A stretch of DNA of 64,000 nucleotides, from assembly GCF_007830445.1 (NCBI RefSeq), contig NZ_VLKR01000015.1, forward strand, positions 62,001 through 126,000, in the 5' to 3' direction. Origin of the DNA: Sphingobacterium siyangense (GTDB lineage: Bacteria; Bacteroidota; Bacteroidia; Sphingobacteriales; Sphingobacteriaceae). This document shows positions 53,199-62,900 of the stretch, piece by piece. Both the position numbers and the translations under genes were made by a program. Numbering within the stretch: position 1 is the first letter of the stretch; every line of letters starts with the position of its first letter. The notes under the pieces are model-generated. The model searched no databases and had not been told where the DNA came from. It saw only the letters and a list, made by a program, of their open reading frames with translations.

Positions 53199-54386
53199 TT
53201 AAGCCAGATTAAATTCCTCTTCCAATTTGTTTTCATCTAGCGTATCTATTATTCCCCAAAAATTATTGATGTTGTTGCGTAGTTCACGCGAGGGCGTAAC
53301 CAGAATTTTGAGTTTTTCCTCCGGCAACAATCTATGTAGTTTCTGTTTTATTTCAGTGTTGAGCTCCAACATGGTGGGCCGATTTACGGGCACGCGAAAA
53401 AAGAGCATATTAACATACACTTTTGCCCGTATTTTGACCAACCAGGGATTTTCCCGCAGCACTTTGGTCGTTACGTCTATCCGACAAAACTTGCCATCAT
53501 GCAGATAGACATCTGCCGTACGTTGTTCTTTATAGATGATCACCGCGTTTAGGCATTTTATCGTTTTACCGCCTATCTGTTCTTCACCCTCCCATTTGCG
53601 CAAGAGATATACCATCAGTGCCAGCCGATCCCGATTGCGTTGCCATAGGCTGAGCAGCACAGCCTGTGATTCCGCTTTTGTCAAAGAAGAGAGATCCATC
53701 GTTGCTGTCTGGGCGTTATTCCAGGAGAGTTGCCGTGTGCTCTTTTCCAGCAGGTCAGTCGTATTGTCACGGACAGCTAGATTTTCGAGCATTCCGGATC
53801 CGACTCCTACCAGAAGTGGTGATGGACGTTTGTCGAGCCGAGTTTTAGACTCCGGTAGATGAACCGTCAGCAGGCCAAGGGATTGCCAATCCAGCAATAC
53901 CCATTTCGGAAAACGGTACACAAAAAGTATATATGCGATCACTATCGGAAAGAAAAACAAAAAATCGGTTGTCAGATACCATCTCGAAAGCACGATTAAT
54001 CCCGGCCTATCCGGTAGCAATACTTCGAGTACAACTCCATGAAGAGCCAGTACAACGCAAATTGAGCACAGCAGATAAATCATAAAATTAAGCTTACCGT
54101 TCCTACCAAACCGTTTCCGAAGGACCAGAACTGTATGCATATAGCTGATCAGCAAGGCGTAGACCAGCAGCAGCAAAACCGTACCTATCCATACAGCCCT
54201 AAAGCGTTTGTTATGGACACGTTCAACCACTTTACTACCAGCAGAACCCAGATTTATGATCAAAGCAATGATAAAGCAAAAGAAAATGTAAAGCGGATAA
54301 TAGAATATTCGGCCCCATCGGACACTCACAATTTTTAATAAATACGAAAACAACCTTTTATTTTTATTTAATTTACCCGACGGCAT
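53199..54386 (-). CDS. Membrane protein with probable LytTR-like C-terminal domain
   Basis: The 395-residue protein has four likely membrane spans in its first 165 residues (FYYPLYIFFCFIIALIINLG, AVWIGTVLLLLVYALLISYM, LLCSICVVLALHGVVLEVLL, FLFFFPIVIAYILFVYRF). A soluble middle part follows, then a C-terminal domain (about 290-390) with YLHDGKFCRIDVTTKVL and KIRAKVYVNMLFFRVPVN, which resembles LytTR DNA-binding domains. That would make it a membrane-anchored one-component regulator. The LytTR call is by pattern only. It is the first gene of the minus-strand cassette run. Confidence 0.55.
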   Translation of the reverse strand: MPSGKLNKNKRLFSYLLKIVSVRWGRIFYYPLYIFFCFIIALIINLGSAGSKVVERVHNKRFRAVWIGTVLLLLVYALLISYMHTVLVLRKRFGRNGKLNFMIYLLCSICVVLALHGVVLEVLLPDRPGLIVLSRWYLTTDFLFFFPIVIAYILFVYRFPKWVLLDWQSLGLLTVHLPESKTRLDKRPSPLLVGVGSGMLENLAVRDNTTDLLEKSTRQLSWNNAQTATMDLSSLTKAESQAVLLSLWQRNRDRLALMVYLLRKWEGEEQIGGKTIKCLNAVIIYKEQRTADVYLHDGKFCRIDVTTKVLRENPWLVKIRAKVYVNMLFFRVPVNRPTMLELNTEIKQKLHRLLPEEKLKILVTPSRELRNNINNFWGIIDTLDENKLEEEFNLA

Positions 54387-54580
54387 ACTGGTTACAAATT
54401 AGTTAGGCGATTGGCTTAAAAAAATACTTATCTCAAATTTACAAAATTTCTTTTAAATAACACTTATTTTCCCCCTGAAACATTCCGTCAAAATTTACGG
54501 AAAGCTGTCATATCTGTTCCAAACACTTGCTTTCCGTGGTTTTAGCCGATTTATTTGTGGTTTTACGAAATAACAAAAAT

Positions 54581-54982
54581 ATGAAAAGAACATTTGACCA
54601 AGCGGGTGTTAACGACCTGCAACAGTTTGTATTGGCCACACTCCATGCCGATCGTCTTGCGATGATCAACTTTGTCATGAGTGACCTCGCCAGCTTTATG
54701 CTGACCTATTTTGATCTGCGCCCCAGCCAGATCCAATATCTGAACAATATGTCTACGGCACTCAAAACCGAGCTTAGCATTGGGATTGCCGACAGCTGGA
54801 ACAACGCACTGGCCGTTGACTTCCAAAAAAACAGCAGTTCAGTCGATGAAGAAGAAGATACGCCAAAGGATATCATCCTTTCACGATACAATTCATCCAG
54901 TGAACGACCTGTTGCGAACAGTTTGTTGCCGACAGGTTATTTTTCTATCCGCATTGTTTACCGGAATGCGACAGGAAGCTGA
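54581..54982 (+). CDS. Small unknown protein before an AraC gene
   Basis: The 133-residue product (MKRTFDQAGVNDLQQFVLAT...) is not recognised. It is mostly helical, with a conserved-looking MINFVMSDLASFMLTYFDLR and an acidic stretch (SSSVDEEEDTPKDI). The start is set at this ATG because the 18 codons before it lack coding character. It ends 51 bases before the AraC gene in the same direction, so the two may be co-expressed. Confidence 0.55.
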   Translation: MKRTFDQAGVNDLQQFVLATLHADRLAMINFVMSDLASFMLTYFDLRPSQIQYLNNMSTALKTELSIGIADSWNNALAVDFQKNSSSVDEEEDTPKDIILSRYNSSSERPVANSLLPTGYFSIRIVYRNATGS

Positions 54983-55033
54983 TCCACGTTTCTCCGAAAC
55001 AAACGTGGAGTATTCCCCAAAATCAACAGCCAC

Positions 55034-56044
55034 ATGCAAACCGCATCATTCAAGTTGGTAGAAGCAGAAATGGATTTTGTGAGTAAGAGTACGCTCACAA
55101 AATCCTTTCATCAACGGTTACCCGGTAGCCGAACCCGACTGCTTTGCAATCAACAAATTAGCATCTTTGAGGAGTATCTGGAGACAGGAAAACTGGAGAG
55201 CTATTGCTATCAGCTTGAGGTGAGCAGTGCAACAACAATTCACTTTGACATACGCAGCCCGCAGACACACCTGCTCTACCATCTCGCCGGGCGTACGCCG
55301 ATCCATTACAGCCAGCCGCAGGTTAATGCCGAATTTATTTTCCGCCCCCAACATGGCGCATTTTTTTATGCCCCTGAGACGATAATTGCGCTAAAATTTG
55401 AACCTGGAAAGTATCATATTCAAGGATTTACTCTCCCACTAGACCTACTGCAAATCGGTGGTGTGCCTGGCTTTGCGTATCTAGCCAGCCTGATTGCTGC
55501 ACACAAAGGCAAACTCGCACAGTACCGTGTCAGTCTTGACTTTGCAGCTATGGAGCAAACACGACGGATATTCTCCGAACTTACGGAAGAGCTCAATAAA
55601 AAGCCCCTGATCCCTAAAAGCATTATCCTTCATACGATTCAGGATCTGCTCCTTTTGAGCAAAAATAAGCTATTGAAAGCCGCAGGGCTGCTGAGCCACC
55701 AGGATCTTTTGGTCGAACAGGCAAGGGAACTGATCAGTAAGCGCATTGCTGAAACCGAGGAAATGACATGGATAAAAGATATCGCTGACAGCCTGCATAT
55801 ACAAGAAGATCAGCTCAATAGATACCATATGCAACGCTATGGAGAAACCCTGCTGCAATACCGTAATCGGGAATTGTTAAAAAAGGCAAAACACTTACTT
55901 TGTCAGGATTTACGCGTACATCTTGTGTCAGACTTATGTGGCTTTGGCCAAATTTCAAGTTTCAGCCGGTTTTTCAAAAGTGAGAGCGGACTGTCTCCAA
56001 AAAAGTTCCAATATCAAATGCGCCCTCCAAAAGACTCCAGCTAG
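55034..56044 (+). CDS. AraC-family transcriptional regulator
   Basis: The 336-residue protein has a beta-rich sensor N-terminus (YLETGKLESYCYQLEVSSAT, HGAFFYAPETIIALKFEPGK) and C-terminal AraC HTHs: TWIKDIADSLHIQEDQLNRY and VSDLCGFGQISSFSRFFKSE, then SGLSPKKFQYQM. The GF-x-x-x-S-x-F-x-R-x-F signature is intact. Starts at residue 1 or at MDFVSKSTL are possible. Its target is not evident; the small gene before it or the peptide gene after it are candidates. Confidence 0.82.
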   Translation: MQTASFKLVEAEMDFVSKSTLTKSFHQRLPGSRTRLLCNQQISIFEEYLETGKLESYCYQLEVSSATTIHFDIRSPQTHLLYHLAGRTPIHYSQPQVNAEFIFRPQHGAFFYAPETIIALKFEPGKYHIQGFTLPLDLLQIGGVPGFAYLASLIAAHKGKLAQYRVSLDFAAMEQTRRIFSELTEELNKKPLIPKSIILHTIQDLLLLSKNKLLKAAGLLSHQDLLVEQARELISKRIAETEEMTWIKDIADSLHIQEDQLNRYHMQRYGETLLQYRNRELLKKAKHLLCQDLRVHLVSDLCGFGQISSFSRFFKSESGLSPKKFQYQMRPPKDSS

Positions 56045-56538
56045 CAAGTAGATTTACGGATTTTGTCAAATCATCGTACGGATTCTGTCAAATTTTGGGA
56101 GAGAGGCCTATCTATCTTTGAATTATGAACCATAGACCCTTAGGACTGGGTGAATTTATAAACTAGAAGGTATGATCAAGCAAGAGCATATACAGCGTAC
56201 AGGACGAGTCAGGATGCATTCTTTAAACGATAAACCATTCGCCGCGGATTTGAGAACCCCGCATCGGCAATGGCCTTCACAATTGGTGCAGCGAAAGTAC
56301 TCCGGCTTGGCAAAGATAAACCTCCTGCAGTCAACGACCTGCTGCTGTGCCGGCCCTGTACGTGACCGGCACGGACGCAGGTTTACGACATTCCCGTGTG
56401 GCGGTACGATACAGCATTTACCCGAAAAGGGCTGGCCTAATGCGGCGTTTCGGTCAGCTTGGCAGAATCTGTGAAACCGGATATATTGACGATGTATCTG
56501 ATTAATTAACAAGATTTGACTAATTAAAATTTTGCAAA
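56045..56538. other. Leader region of the peptide gene, no gene supported; strong hairpin at 56338-56381
   Basis: The stretch is G/C-richer than its surroundings. It contains one strong hairpin: CCTGCTGCTGTGCCGG pairs with CCGGCACGGACGCAGG (13 of 16 positions) around a 12-base loop. A 100-codon open frame (56172-56474) crosses it but has many Arg, Cys and Pro codons, no homology I recognise, and reads like non-coding DNA. The hairpin may belong to a long 5' leader or a small RNA ahead of the peptide gene. Confidence 0.45.
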
Positions 56539-56760
56539 ATGGCACTATTTCAATTGAACAATCAAAGCGCACCAGCAGACGAAAGTAGCTATTCATTAGC
56601 TTCCGGTACTCCTAGTTGTGTCGGCGACCAACGCATTTGTACAATTACTGCAAATGACAATGGTGCGGGACAACCAGAAATAGATGAAAATCTATTAAGC
56701 GAAATGGTTACCGCTTTGAATACGCACAGTAATACGACAAACGTTAAACTGAAAGCTTAA
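56539..56760 (+). CDS. Two-cysteine small peptide of unknown function
   Basis: The 73-residue product has no signal peptide. Its N-terminus is polar (MALFQLNNQSAPADESS), the middle holds a tight Cys pair, GTPSCVGDQRICTITAND, and the C-terminal third is a predicted helix ending TNTTNVKLKA-like (here HSNTTNVKLKA). Small peptides of this build are frequent in Sphingobacteriaceae, but I do not know a role. It converges on a SusC/SusD/thioredoxin unit with a shared terminator, which raises the idea of a secreted or imported disulfide peptide; this is speculative. Confidence 0.65.
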   Translation: MALFQLNNQSAPADESSYSLASGTPSCVGDQRICTITANDNGAGQPEIDENLLSEMVTALNTHSNTTNVKLKA

Positions 56761-56780
56761 GCTCCCAAGTTTAATATTCT

Positions 56781-56809
56781 AAAGGCCGAAGTAAATATCT
56801 TCGGCCTTT
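56781..56809. terminator. Terminator between the peptide gene and the convergent transport unit
   Basis: AAAGGCCGAAG and CTTCGGCCTTT form a perfect 11-bp stem with a 7-base loop. The A-rich start and T-rich end allow termination in both directions. It begins 21 bases after the peptide stop and lies 7 bases after the stop of the minus-strand gene. Confidence 0.88.
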
Positions 56810-56815
56810 CTGCAT

Positions 56816-58018
56816 TTATTTAGCTAAGTTTTTAACAACAATTTTTTCAATCGTTCGATCCTCTTGTGACACTGTAAATCCAATTGCCTGCATACTGTTT
56901 TTAAAAGAAACATAGTCTGTAACCGCACCGAGCTTCACTTTTTCACTCGTATCTTTGACATCCAAAATAATAGGAGGAAAATCAAGATTGTTTATTTCTA
57001 ACAATGTACAGGCCATTTTTATACTCATTCCGTCACTAGGTTTATTACTATTATTTGCCGACCGTTTTGTTACCAACCATATTTCACTGCTTTCCAAAGC
57101 AAATGACACGTTCAATCTCATCCTGTTAGTCATATCGGCTACCAGCGCATTGATACGCTGTTCTTCCGTCCACGATAGTGGCCATAAAGATTCATAGCAA
57201 AATCCGTGATCTTTTAACCATTGTGATTTTGATTCGGCTTGGTAATCCAAAAAATCTGCTTCATCTAAACCAATAAGTTTCACTCTTTCTTTTTTCATTA
57301 GGGGCAACTTTCTCACACTGGAATAAGCGTAGTACAAAGCCGGAAGAAGCGATACATTAGTCATTTTGTACCGGATCTTTTCTCCTATCGTATCTCTTTG
57401 ATAAGTACTCGGCAGGCCATTCTTGTAAGCCGACAATGTAGAGGTTAAATCTGCGTTACCATCAAAAAATTGGAGCTCCTCAAAATCATTCTTAATTGGC
57501 CATTGCTTTGTGGTTTTACCCGCCAAAATCTCCTGTATTGACTTTTTGGTAACCATATCGCCAGCAGTAATAGCTATAACTTTTCCTTTGTAAATCCATA
57601 CCACATGAGGATAACCTTTATGTGGAAATAAATTTTTAAAAGTATTGTCTTCAACTACGACATCCAATTTGTTAGTTTTTGTGTATGCATTCTTTTTGAA
57701 GAAATTACTTACTACAGCTCTACTCTCCGGTGATATCGGAAGTATCTTTATTGTTTTGCCAAACTCTACTTGCAGCCTATTATTTTTTGGAAAGGCTTCG
57801 ATACAGGCCGTACAGTTGGTCATAAAAAAATCTAGAATAACCAAATCAGGTTTCAAGCTTGTAAAGTTGATTTCACCTGTTATCGTTTTCACCTTGTGTT
57901 GAACTTCAAATTTATCACCAATTTGAAGTGCGTTATTGTCTTGATCCTGTGCATATAAGCATACAGTATTTAAAAAACACAGGATTATTAGAGAAAGCAA
58001 ATTTATTTTCATTTTCAT
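56816..58018 (-). CDS. Exported thioredoxin-fold protein of a SusC/SusD unit
   Basis: The 400-residue protein has a signal peptide (INLLSLIILCFLNTVCLYAQ) and an N-terminal redoxin domain with the active site FFMTNCTACIEAF (Cys69, Cys72) and the downstream GYPHVVWIYKGKVI. Here Trp-Cys of classical thioredoxins is replaced by Asn-Cys, so redox potential probably differs. The C-terminal 170 residues are of unknown fold (WPLSWTEEQRINALVADMTN, IKMACTLLEINNLDFPPIIL). It directly follows SusD with no gap, like the thioredoxin of the sigma-regulated locus but with the domains in reverse order. Confidence 0.82.
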   Translation of the reverse strand: MKMKINLLSLIILCFLNTVCLYAQDQDNNALQIGDKFEVQHKVKTITGEINFTSLKPDLVILDFFMTNCTACIEAFPKNNRLQVEFGKTIKILPISPESRAVVSNFFKKNAYTKTNKLDVVVEDNTFKNLFPHKGYPHVVWIYKGKVIAITAGDMVTKKSIQEILAGKTTKQWPIKNDFEELQFFDGNADLTSTLSAYKNGLPSTYQRDTIGEKIRYKMTNVSLLPALYYAYSSVRKLPLMKKERVKLIGLDEADFLDYQAESKSQWLKDHGFCYESLWPLSWTEEQRINALVADMTNRMRLNVSFALESSEIWLVTKRSANNSNKPSDGMSIKMACTLLEINNLDFPPIILDVKDTSEKVKLGAVTDYVSFKNSMQAIGFTVSQEDRTIEKIVVKNLAK

Positions 58019-59380
58019 CTACCGTTGATTTTGTTGTATTAATGGATTAAATTCTATTACCTTTTTAGGGATTAGAAATGCATAGCGCAAATCATTTGGT
58101 TCTATCGAATAGACAACATTGTCGATTAGTCGCCGAAAGGTCTGTTGAAACCTTATATCGTGATTTAATCTTTTCATATCCATCCACCTTAAGTTTCGCA
58201 TGATCAAAGATTTATTACGCTCGGCCAGCACTTCTTTCAAGACTAATTCCCTATCACCTGAACTGAAATCCAGATACGTATTTTTGACATATCTGGATCT
58301 TAATAATTTATTCAAGTATCCAATAGCATCGGTGACCTTATTATTTCTTACTAACGCTTCCGACAAGGTTAAGTAGAGCTCATCCGTAGCTATCCCGCAA
58401 AATGTCGAGGCGTTAACAGCGCCATCATATCTTCCCTTAAAGGCATATGTACCATTATTATTGCTTTTAAAATATAGCGTCCTTCGCAGATCATTATTCT
58501 TATAGGATTTGATTAGATTGGAATCGATTTTTGCTATAGTCGGATTAATACAGGCATTTGTAAAAGTGACTGCATGAAAAATCACTTCATCGTTAAAACG
58601 TACAAAGGGTGCGGATGCCGTCTTACTCAGTGTATTATAATCTATCAGAACCGCATAAAGATCCAGTGCTTCTCTTGCTCTCTTTTCAGCTACCCCATAG
58701 TCGCCCATCATTAACCCCAAGCGGGCTAAGGTTGCTAAAGCAGCGGCCTTTGTTGGCCTCGTTTTGATTACAATTTTTTCTGGAAGTAATGGTACCGCCT
58801 CTTCTAGATCTTTTTTGATCTGCTGATAGCTATCCTCGAGCGAAGACCGAGATTCAATATAGTCGATGTCCGGATTTAACCGTAATACCAAGCCAAGGAT
58901 ATCCTTTGCTTTGGCGGCATCATACCCCACTGTAAATACATTCAGGAGCTGCATCCAGGAATAAGCCCTAAAAAACAGACCTTCGCCTTTAATGCGATCA
59001 TAATCTGTAGGGTTGGTATTGCGATCTATATCTTTCAATAAGGTCAGTACCTGATTAGCAATGAGGACAACTTTATATGGAGCCTGCCAATGATTTGTGG
59101 CCAATTCAGTCATTGGATTCCATACATGAGCATTTCGATCTTCACTATTTGCTATTGCGTTAAAATTGGCCGCGTTAAGGTAATAGTGATCAGAAGCAAT
59201 ATCCGGAATCGGAGAAAAACTTGAGTTCATCGTACTTCTGTTATCGAGCAAGGCATCACAGTCTGCCAATGTCTTCGGTACGAGCATCTTTTGATCTGGT
59301 TTCATATCCAGATATTTATCACAGCCTGCAAGTGTTAATAAAGTGCAGGCTAGCATAAAAATAATCTTATTTAATTTCAT
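58019..59380 (-). CDS. SusD/RagB-family lipoprotein, third pair
   Basis: The 453-residue protein has a lipoprotein signal (MLACTLLTLAGCDKYLDMKP, lipid Cys about 20). SusD-type features are LADCDALLDNRSTMN, GLFFRAYSWMQLLNVF and the C-terminal LAERNKSLIMRNLRWMDMKRL. Domain order and size match the SusD of the sigma-regulated locus rather than the mannan one. It caps the SusC barrel encoded 24 bases upstream. Confidence 0.9.
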   Translation of the reverse strand: MKLNKIIFMLACTLLTLAGCDKYLDMKPDQKMLVPKTLADCDALLDNRSTMNSSFSPIPDIASDHYYLNAANFNAIANSEDRNAHVWNPMTELATNHWQAPYKVVLIANQVLTLLKDIDRNTNPTDYDRIKGEGLFFRAYSWMQLLNVFTVGYDAAKAKDILGLVLRLNPDIDYIESRSSLEDSYQQIKKDLEEAVPLLPEKIVIKTRPTKAAALATLARLGLMMGDYGVAEKRAREALDLYAVLIDYNTLSKTASAPFVRFNDEVIFHAVTFTNACINPTIAKIDSNLIKSYKNNDLRRTLYFKSNNNGTYAFKGRYDGAVNASTFCGIATDELYLTLSEALVRNNKVTDAIGYLNKLLRSRYVKNTYLDFSSGDRELVLKEVLAERNKSLIMRNLRWMDMKRLNHDIRFQQTFRRLIDNVVYSIEPNDLRYAFLIPKKVIEFNPLIQQNQR

Positions 59381-59404
59381 CTTAACTCTTCTTAAAATGT
59401 TACC

Positions 59405-62400
59405 TTATAATTCAACCTTAGCACCTAGTGATAATGTAAATGGTAGCGGAATAGCATCCCTATATTCAGGATCTATGTTGAGTTTGTTGGCTTTCCAAAT
59501 AATCCAATTAATATTTTTAGCAAAGACTGTCAGTGCCAGCGATTTACAAAAAACCGGCTTTGGTAATCGATAGGATAAGTAAAGGTCCTGCAGACGCAAA
59601 TTATCTCCTTTGATGACCAGTACTTCAGATTTTTTGTAAAATTCATCTCGCAGCGAATTCAATGGATATTGTAATGATGGAACTACCGTTGTCAATTCGT
59701 CACCGGGGTTCTGCCATCTTTTCAAATAATCATCGTGCCCCACACGATTAAGCGCAAAGTCCATTTCAAAAAAAGATTTGCGAAACATATAGTGCCCCCA
59801 TCGTGCCTGCATATTAAAAGCGAAGGAGAAGTTGCCGATTGAAAACTCGTTTTCCAGCGAGCCGTAAAAAACGGGGCGTCCAGGTCCGACATATTTCATG
59901 TTGTCTAGCGAACCGTATAAAATACCGTTATAGTCTGTAGACACTTCACCATTAAGATATCCACGCGGATCACCGTTCTGCGGATCAAGACCTGCGGAAG
60001 CAAAAGCGAAAACTGCACCCTCTTCAAATCCTTCGCGCAGGAAACCGCCTGCCGAACCCGAGGTAGTGACGTATGTCGCCGGGCTTGACCATTTATAGGG
60101 ATATCTGGCAACTTTAGTCCTATTTTTACTCAATAGCAGCTTATTATTCCAGCTGAAATTTCCATGACGTATGTTTTGGCTCATCATTGTGAGCTCAAAA
60201 CCTTTCCCCCGTAATTCACCACCGTTCTTTGTAACCGATTCATACCCCATGGTAGGGTCAATAGGAACATTTGTGATCAGATCTTTTGAATTCTTGTTGT
60301 AGTATTCGAATGTTCCAGAAATTCGGTTCCGAAAAAGACCAAAATCCAAGGCCAAGTTCATGGTCTGTATCTTTTCCCAGGTCAAACTTGGATTAGGCGC
60401 CGAACTTAGCGATCCATACGGCAAATTTGTATAAGAGTCTGCTCCATTATAATAAATAATTGGATAGGCACTATACGATGTATTGGCCCTACCAGCGAAT
60501 CCATAGGTAAATCGAAGTTTCAACTGATCAATGTGATCATTTTTCTCAAACCATTCTTTATCCATTCGCCATGAAACACCTGCTGACCATAGTGGCTGCC
60601 ATTTGTTATTGGCTCCTATTCCAAATATGTTGGAGGCATCCTGACGCAGGCTACCTGATACGATATACTTTTCTTTAAATTCGTAATTAGCATTAGCAAA
60701 GAAAGATACAAAGCGATTTTGCTGCAACATCAGATCTACCCCATCCTCAATCGTACTGCCACCATAACCTTTATTTAAAATCGGAAAAACCGAAGTATAA
60801 TCTACAGGTAGGTGATTGAGATTTTCGCGGTTGTAACCATATAGGATATTTGCATTTCTAGTGTATTTCTTATCCCTTATCTCACTGCCACCCAACAATT
60901 GTATGCGATGCAACTGGTTAGGTGAATGCCAGCTGTAGTTCCCCTGAAAACGTAGCGTATGACTTTCTGTATTATCATTGATGTAGTTCATACGATCGCC
61001 AATAGGAATTGGTCTTTTTAATACACTATTATCATTCCACTGGGAATAAAAATTGATCATATTTCTTGCCGCATAGGAGTCAATTCCTACCCAGTCTTCT
61101 ACCGGATTTTGAAAATTCTGATAAATATAAGCCAGGTTAAGATTGAGGTTATCGATCAATCTGTAGCTTGCCGAAAAATTGATCAGTAGATCTTTTGGAT
61201 TGGCCAATTGATGGTTCGCGTCTATTTCCTTTAGTGGGTTAAAATGCCAGTCCAATAACTTCCCGTTTCCAGCCGTGTCCCTATAAACCTTTCGTATCGG
61301 CACAATATCCACATCTACTGGCTGACCATTATCATCTACCAGCTTGAGGTAAGGCCACTCACTTCCATTTGCATCCGATGCACCGTATGAAATAGTCTGT
61401 AAAATACTTTGATCTCGAGCATGTACTTTCGTATATCTTATATCCGTATTGATCTCTAGGTTAGCAATAGGTTTGGCTTTTACTGAGGACCTGAAGGTGT
61501 ACCGATTATTTTTAGAGGCGATATTTTGATTTTTGTTGACATCAGTTCCCAAAGAGAATAAATAAGTGATTTTTTGATTACCACCTGATACATCCAAATT
61601 ATACTGTTGGAGAAATGAGTTTCTATAAAAATAGTTGCTGTAATCATCACGGACGTCATATCGCTTAAAATTTTCGATGGCGTTGTCGACATCCTTTTGT
61701 ACCGCATTTCCACTTCTCAACGCACCAAGCAATTCAATAACCGGACTAACTGTACTGTAGCTATTCCTGTCATTCAAATAGTAATCATAGTAGCCTTTAT
61801 CAAATAAATATCTTTCGTAATCTATAAAATTAGTACTCGACATAAATGGAAGCTTATAAATGTCAGGTTTGCTTGCAATTGTCAGATTAGACGTAAAATT
61901 TACGCTTCTAGGTTGGCTGTAGCTTCCACTTTTACTAGTCAGCACGATGACACCACCGCCACCGGCTGTCCCCCAGATGGACGAAGCTACCGCATCTTTT
62001 AAGATCGTGACACTCTCAATATCATTTGGATTGATATCACGTACATCGCCTTCATAAATCGCATTGTCCAATACGACTGTCTGCTTAAATATACCTGATA
62101 TTGCAGATCTACCACGCATTAAAAGGTTGTTGGGCGGTGTAGCATTATATGGTGATCGGTCAGAAAACTGATAATCTTTATCAATCCGGAGGCTGACACT
62201 AGCGTTTTCTAGACGGTCTAATATATTACCCCCAACGCGCTTATTTAATATCTTATTATTGATCAGTTCAAAACTCCCAGTCGCCCTTTCTTTCGGAATC
62301 TTTTGGTAACCTGTAGAAACTACTTCCACCTCGTCCAATTGATTCTCTATCGGTATCAATTTTACTTGCATTGATACCCCAGCGACATAAGGCATTGCTA

Positions 62401-62884
62401 ATCGTTTGTATCCCATATGGGAGAATGAAACTGTACCTTTGGGATTGGCGACTTGCAATGAAAACGAGCCATCCTTATTAGACGAGGTCCTACCCTTTTC
62501 ACCATCTACTCGAATGGATACACCTTGGATCGGTTTACCATCGATTGAAGATACAACAGTACCGCTGACAGATAACAACCCTTCCGCCCCGCTGTCCTTG
62601 CGGGGCGTCTGAGCTGATAAACTAAACATATGAAAACTGAACATCATAAGGAACAGGATTAGAATTGTCCTTATGCTAAACATTCCCTTTACACTCTTTG
62701 GCATCGGCACAGGGGTACATGCCGACATCATCTGCCTCAAGCTATATACTATACAATCGAAGGGGTACTTTTTATCCCACGGATATTGAACTTTTTTTAA
62801 ATTATTATTTGCGGCATCCTTTATAGCTGCCGGATAGGCTACCTTATCCAATAAGGCAGCCATCAGATTTGATCTGTGTTTCAT
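59405..62884 (-). CDS. SusC/RagA TonB-dependent importer, third pair, with N-terminal extension
   Basis: The 1159-residue product has the CarboxypepD_reg domain (LLSVSGTVVSSIDGKPIQGV), TonB box/linker (QLDEVEVVSTGYQKIPKERA), plug (DIESVTILKDAVASSIWGTAG) and a barrel ending LSLGAKVEL. There is no STN domain. The likely signal peptide (FSIRTILILFLMMFSFHMFSLSAQ) begins only after about 67 residues. Those residues include a Cys and many charged groups and could be non-translated if the real start is the ATG at 62704 or 62683. Substrate unknown; partners are SusD and a thioredoxin-fold protein. Confidence 0.9.
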   Translation of the reverse strand: MKHRSNLMAALLDKVAYPAAIKDAANNNLKKVQYPWDKKYPFDCIVYSLRQMMSACTPVPMPKSVKGMFSIRTILILFLMMFSFHMFSLSAQTPRKDSGAEGLLSVSGTVVSSIDGKPIQGVSIRVDGEKGRTSSNKDGSFSLQVANPKGTVSFSHMGYKRLAMPYVAGVSMQVKLIPIENQLDEVEVVSTGYQKIPKERATGSFELINNKILNKRVGGNILDRLENASVSLRIDKDYQFSDRSPYNATPPNNLLMRGRSAISGIFKQTVVLDNAIYEGDVRDINPNDIESVTILKDAVASSIWGTAGGGGVIVLTSKSGSYSQPRSVNFTSNLTIASKPDIYKLPFMSSTNFIDYERYLFDKGYYDYYLNDRNSYSTVSPVIELLGALRSGNAVQKDVDNAIENFKRYDVRDDYSNYFYRNSFLQQYNLDVSGGNQKITYLFSLGTDVNKNQNIASKNNRYTFRSSVKAKPIANLEINTDIRYTKVHARDQSILQTISYGASDANGSEWPYLKLVDDNGQPVDVDIVPIRKVYRDTAGNGKLLDWHFNPLKEIDANHQLANPKDLLINFSASYRLIDNLNLNLAYIYQNFQNPVEDWVGIDSYAARNMINFYSQWNDNSVLKRPIPIGDRMNYINDNTESHTLRFQGNYSWHSPNQLHRIQLLGGSEIRDKKYTRNANILYGYNRENLNHLPVDYTSVFPILNKGYGGSTIEDGVDLMLQQNRFVSFFANANYEFKEKYIVSGSLRQDASNIFGIGANNKWQPLWSAGVSWRMDKEWFEKNDHIDQLKLRFTYGFAGRANTSYSAYPIIYYNGADSYTNLPYGSLSSAPNPSLTWEKIQTMNLALDFGLFRNRISGTFEYYNKNSKDLITNVPIDPTMGYESVTKNGGELRGKGFELTMMSQNIRHGNFSWNNKLLLSKNRTKVARYPYKWSSPATYVTTSGSAGGFLREGFEEGAVFAFASAGLDPQNGDPRGYLNGEVSTDYNGILYGSLDNMKYVGPGRPVFYGSLENEFSIGNFSFAFNMQARWGHYMFRKSFFEMDFALNRVGHDDYLKRWQNPGDELTTVVPSLQYPLNSLRDEFYKKSEVLVIKGDNLRLQDLYLSYRLPKPVFCKSLALTVFAKNINWIIWKANKLNIDPEYRDAIPLPFTLSLGAKVEL

Positions 62885-62900
62885 CTGCTTATTGTTAAGG

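Noticed and set aside
56172..56474. 100-codon plus-strand frame before the peptide gene, with a CCC motif
   Set aside because: Composition rich in Arg, Pro and Cys with no recognisable domain, and a strong hairpin in the middle; treated as leader DNA, not as a RiPP precursor.
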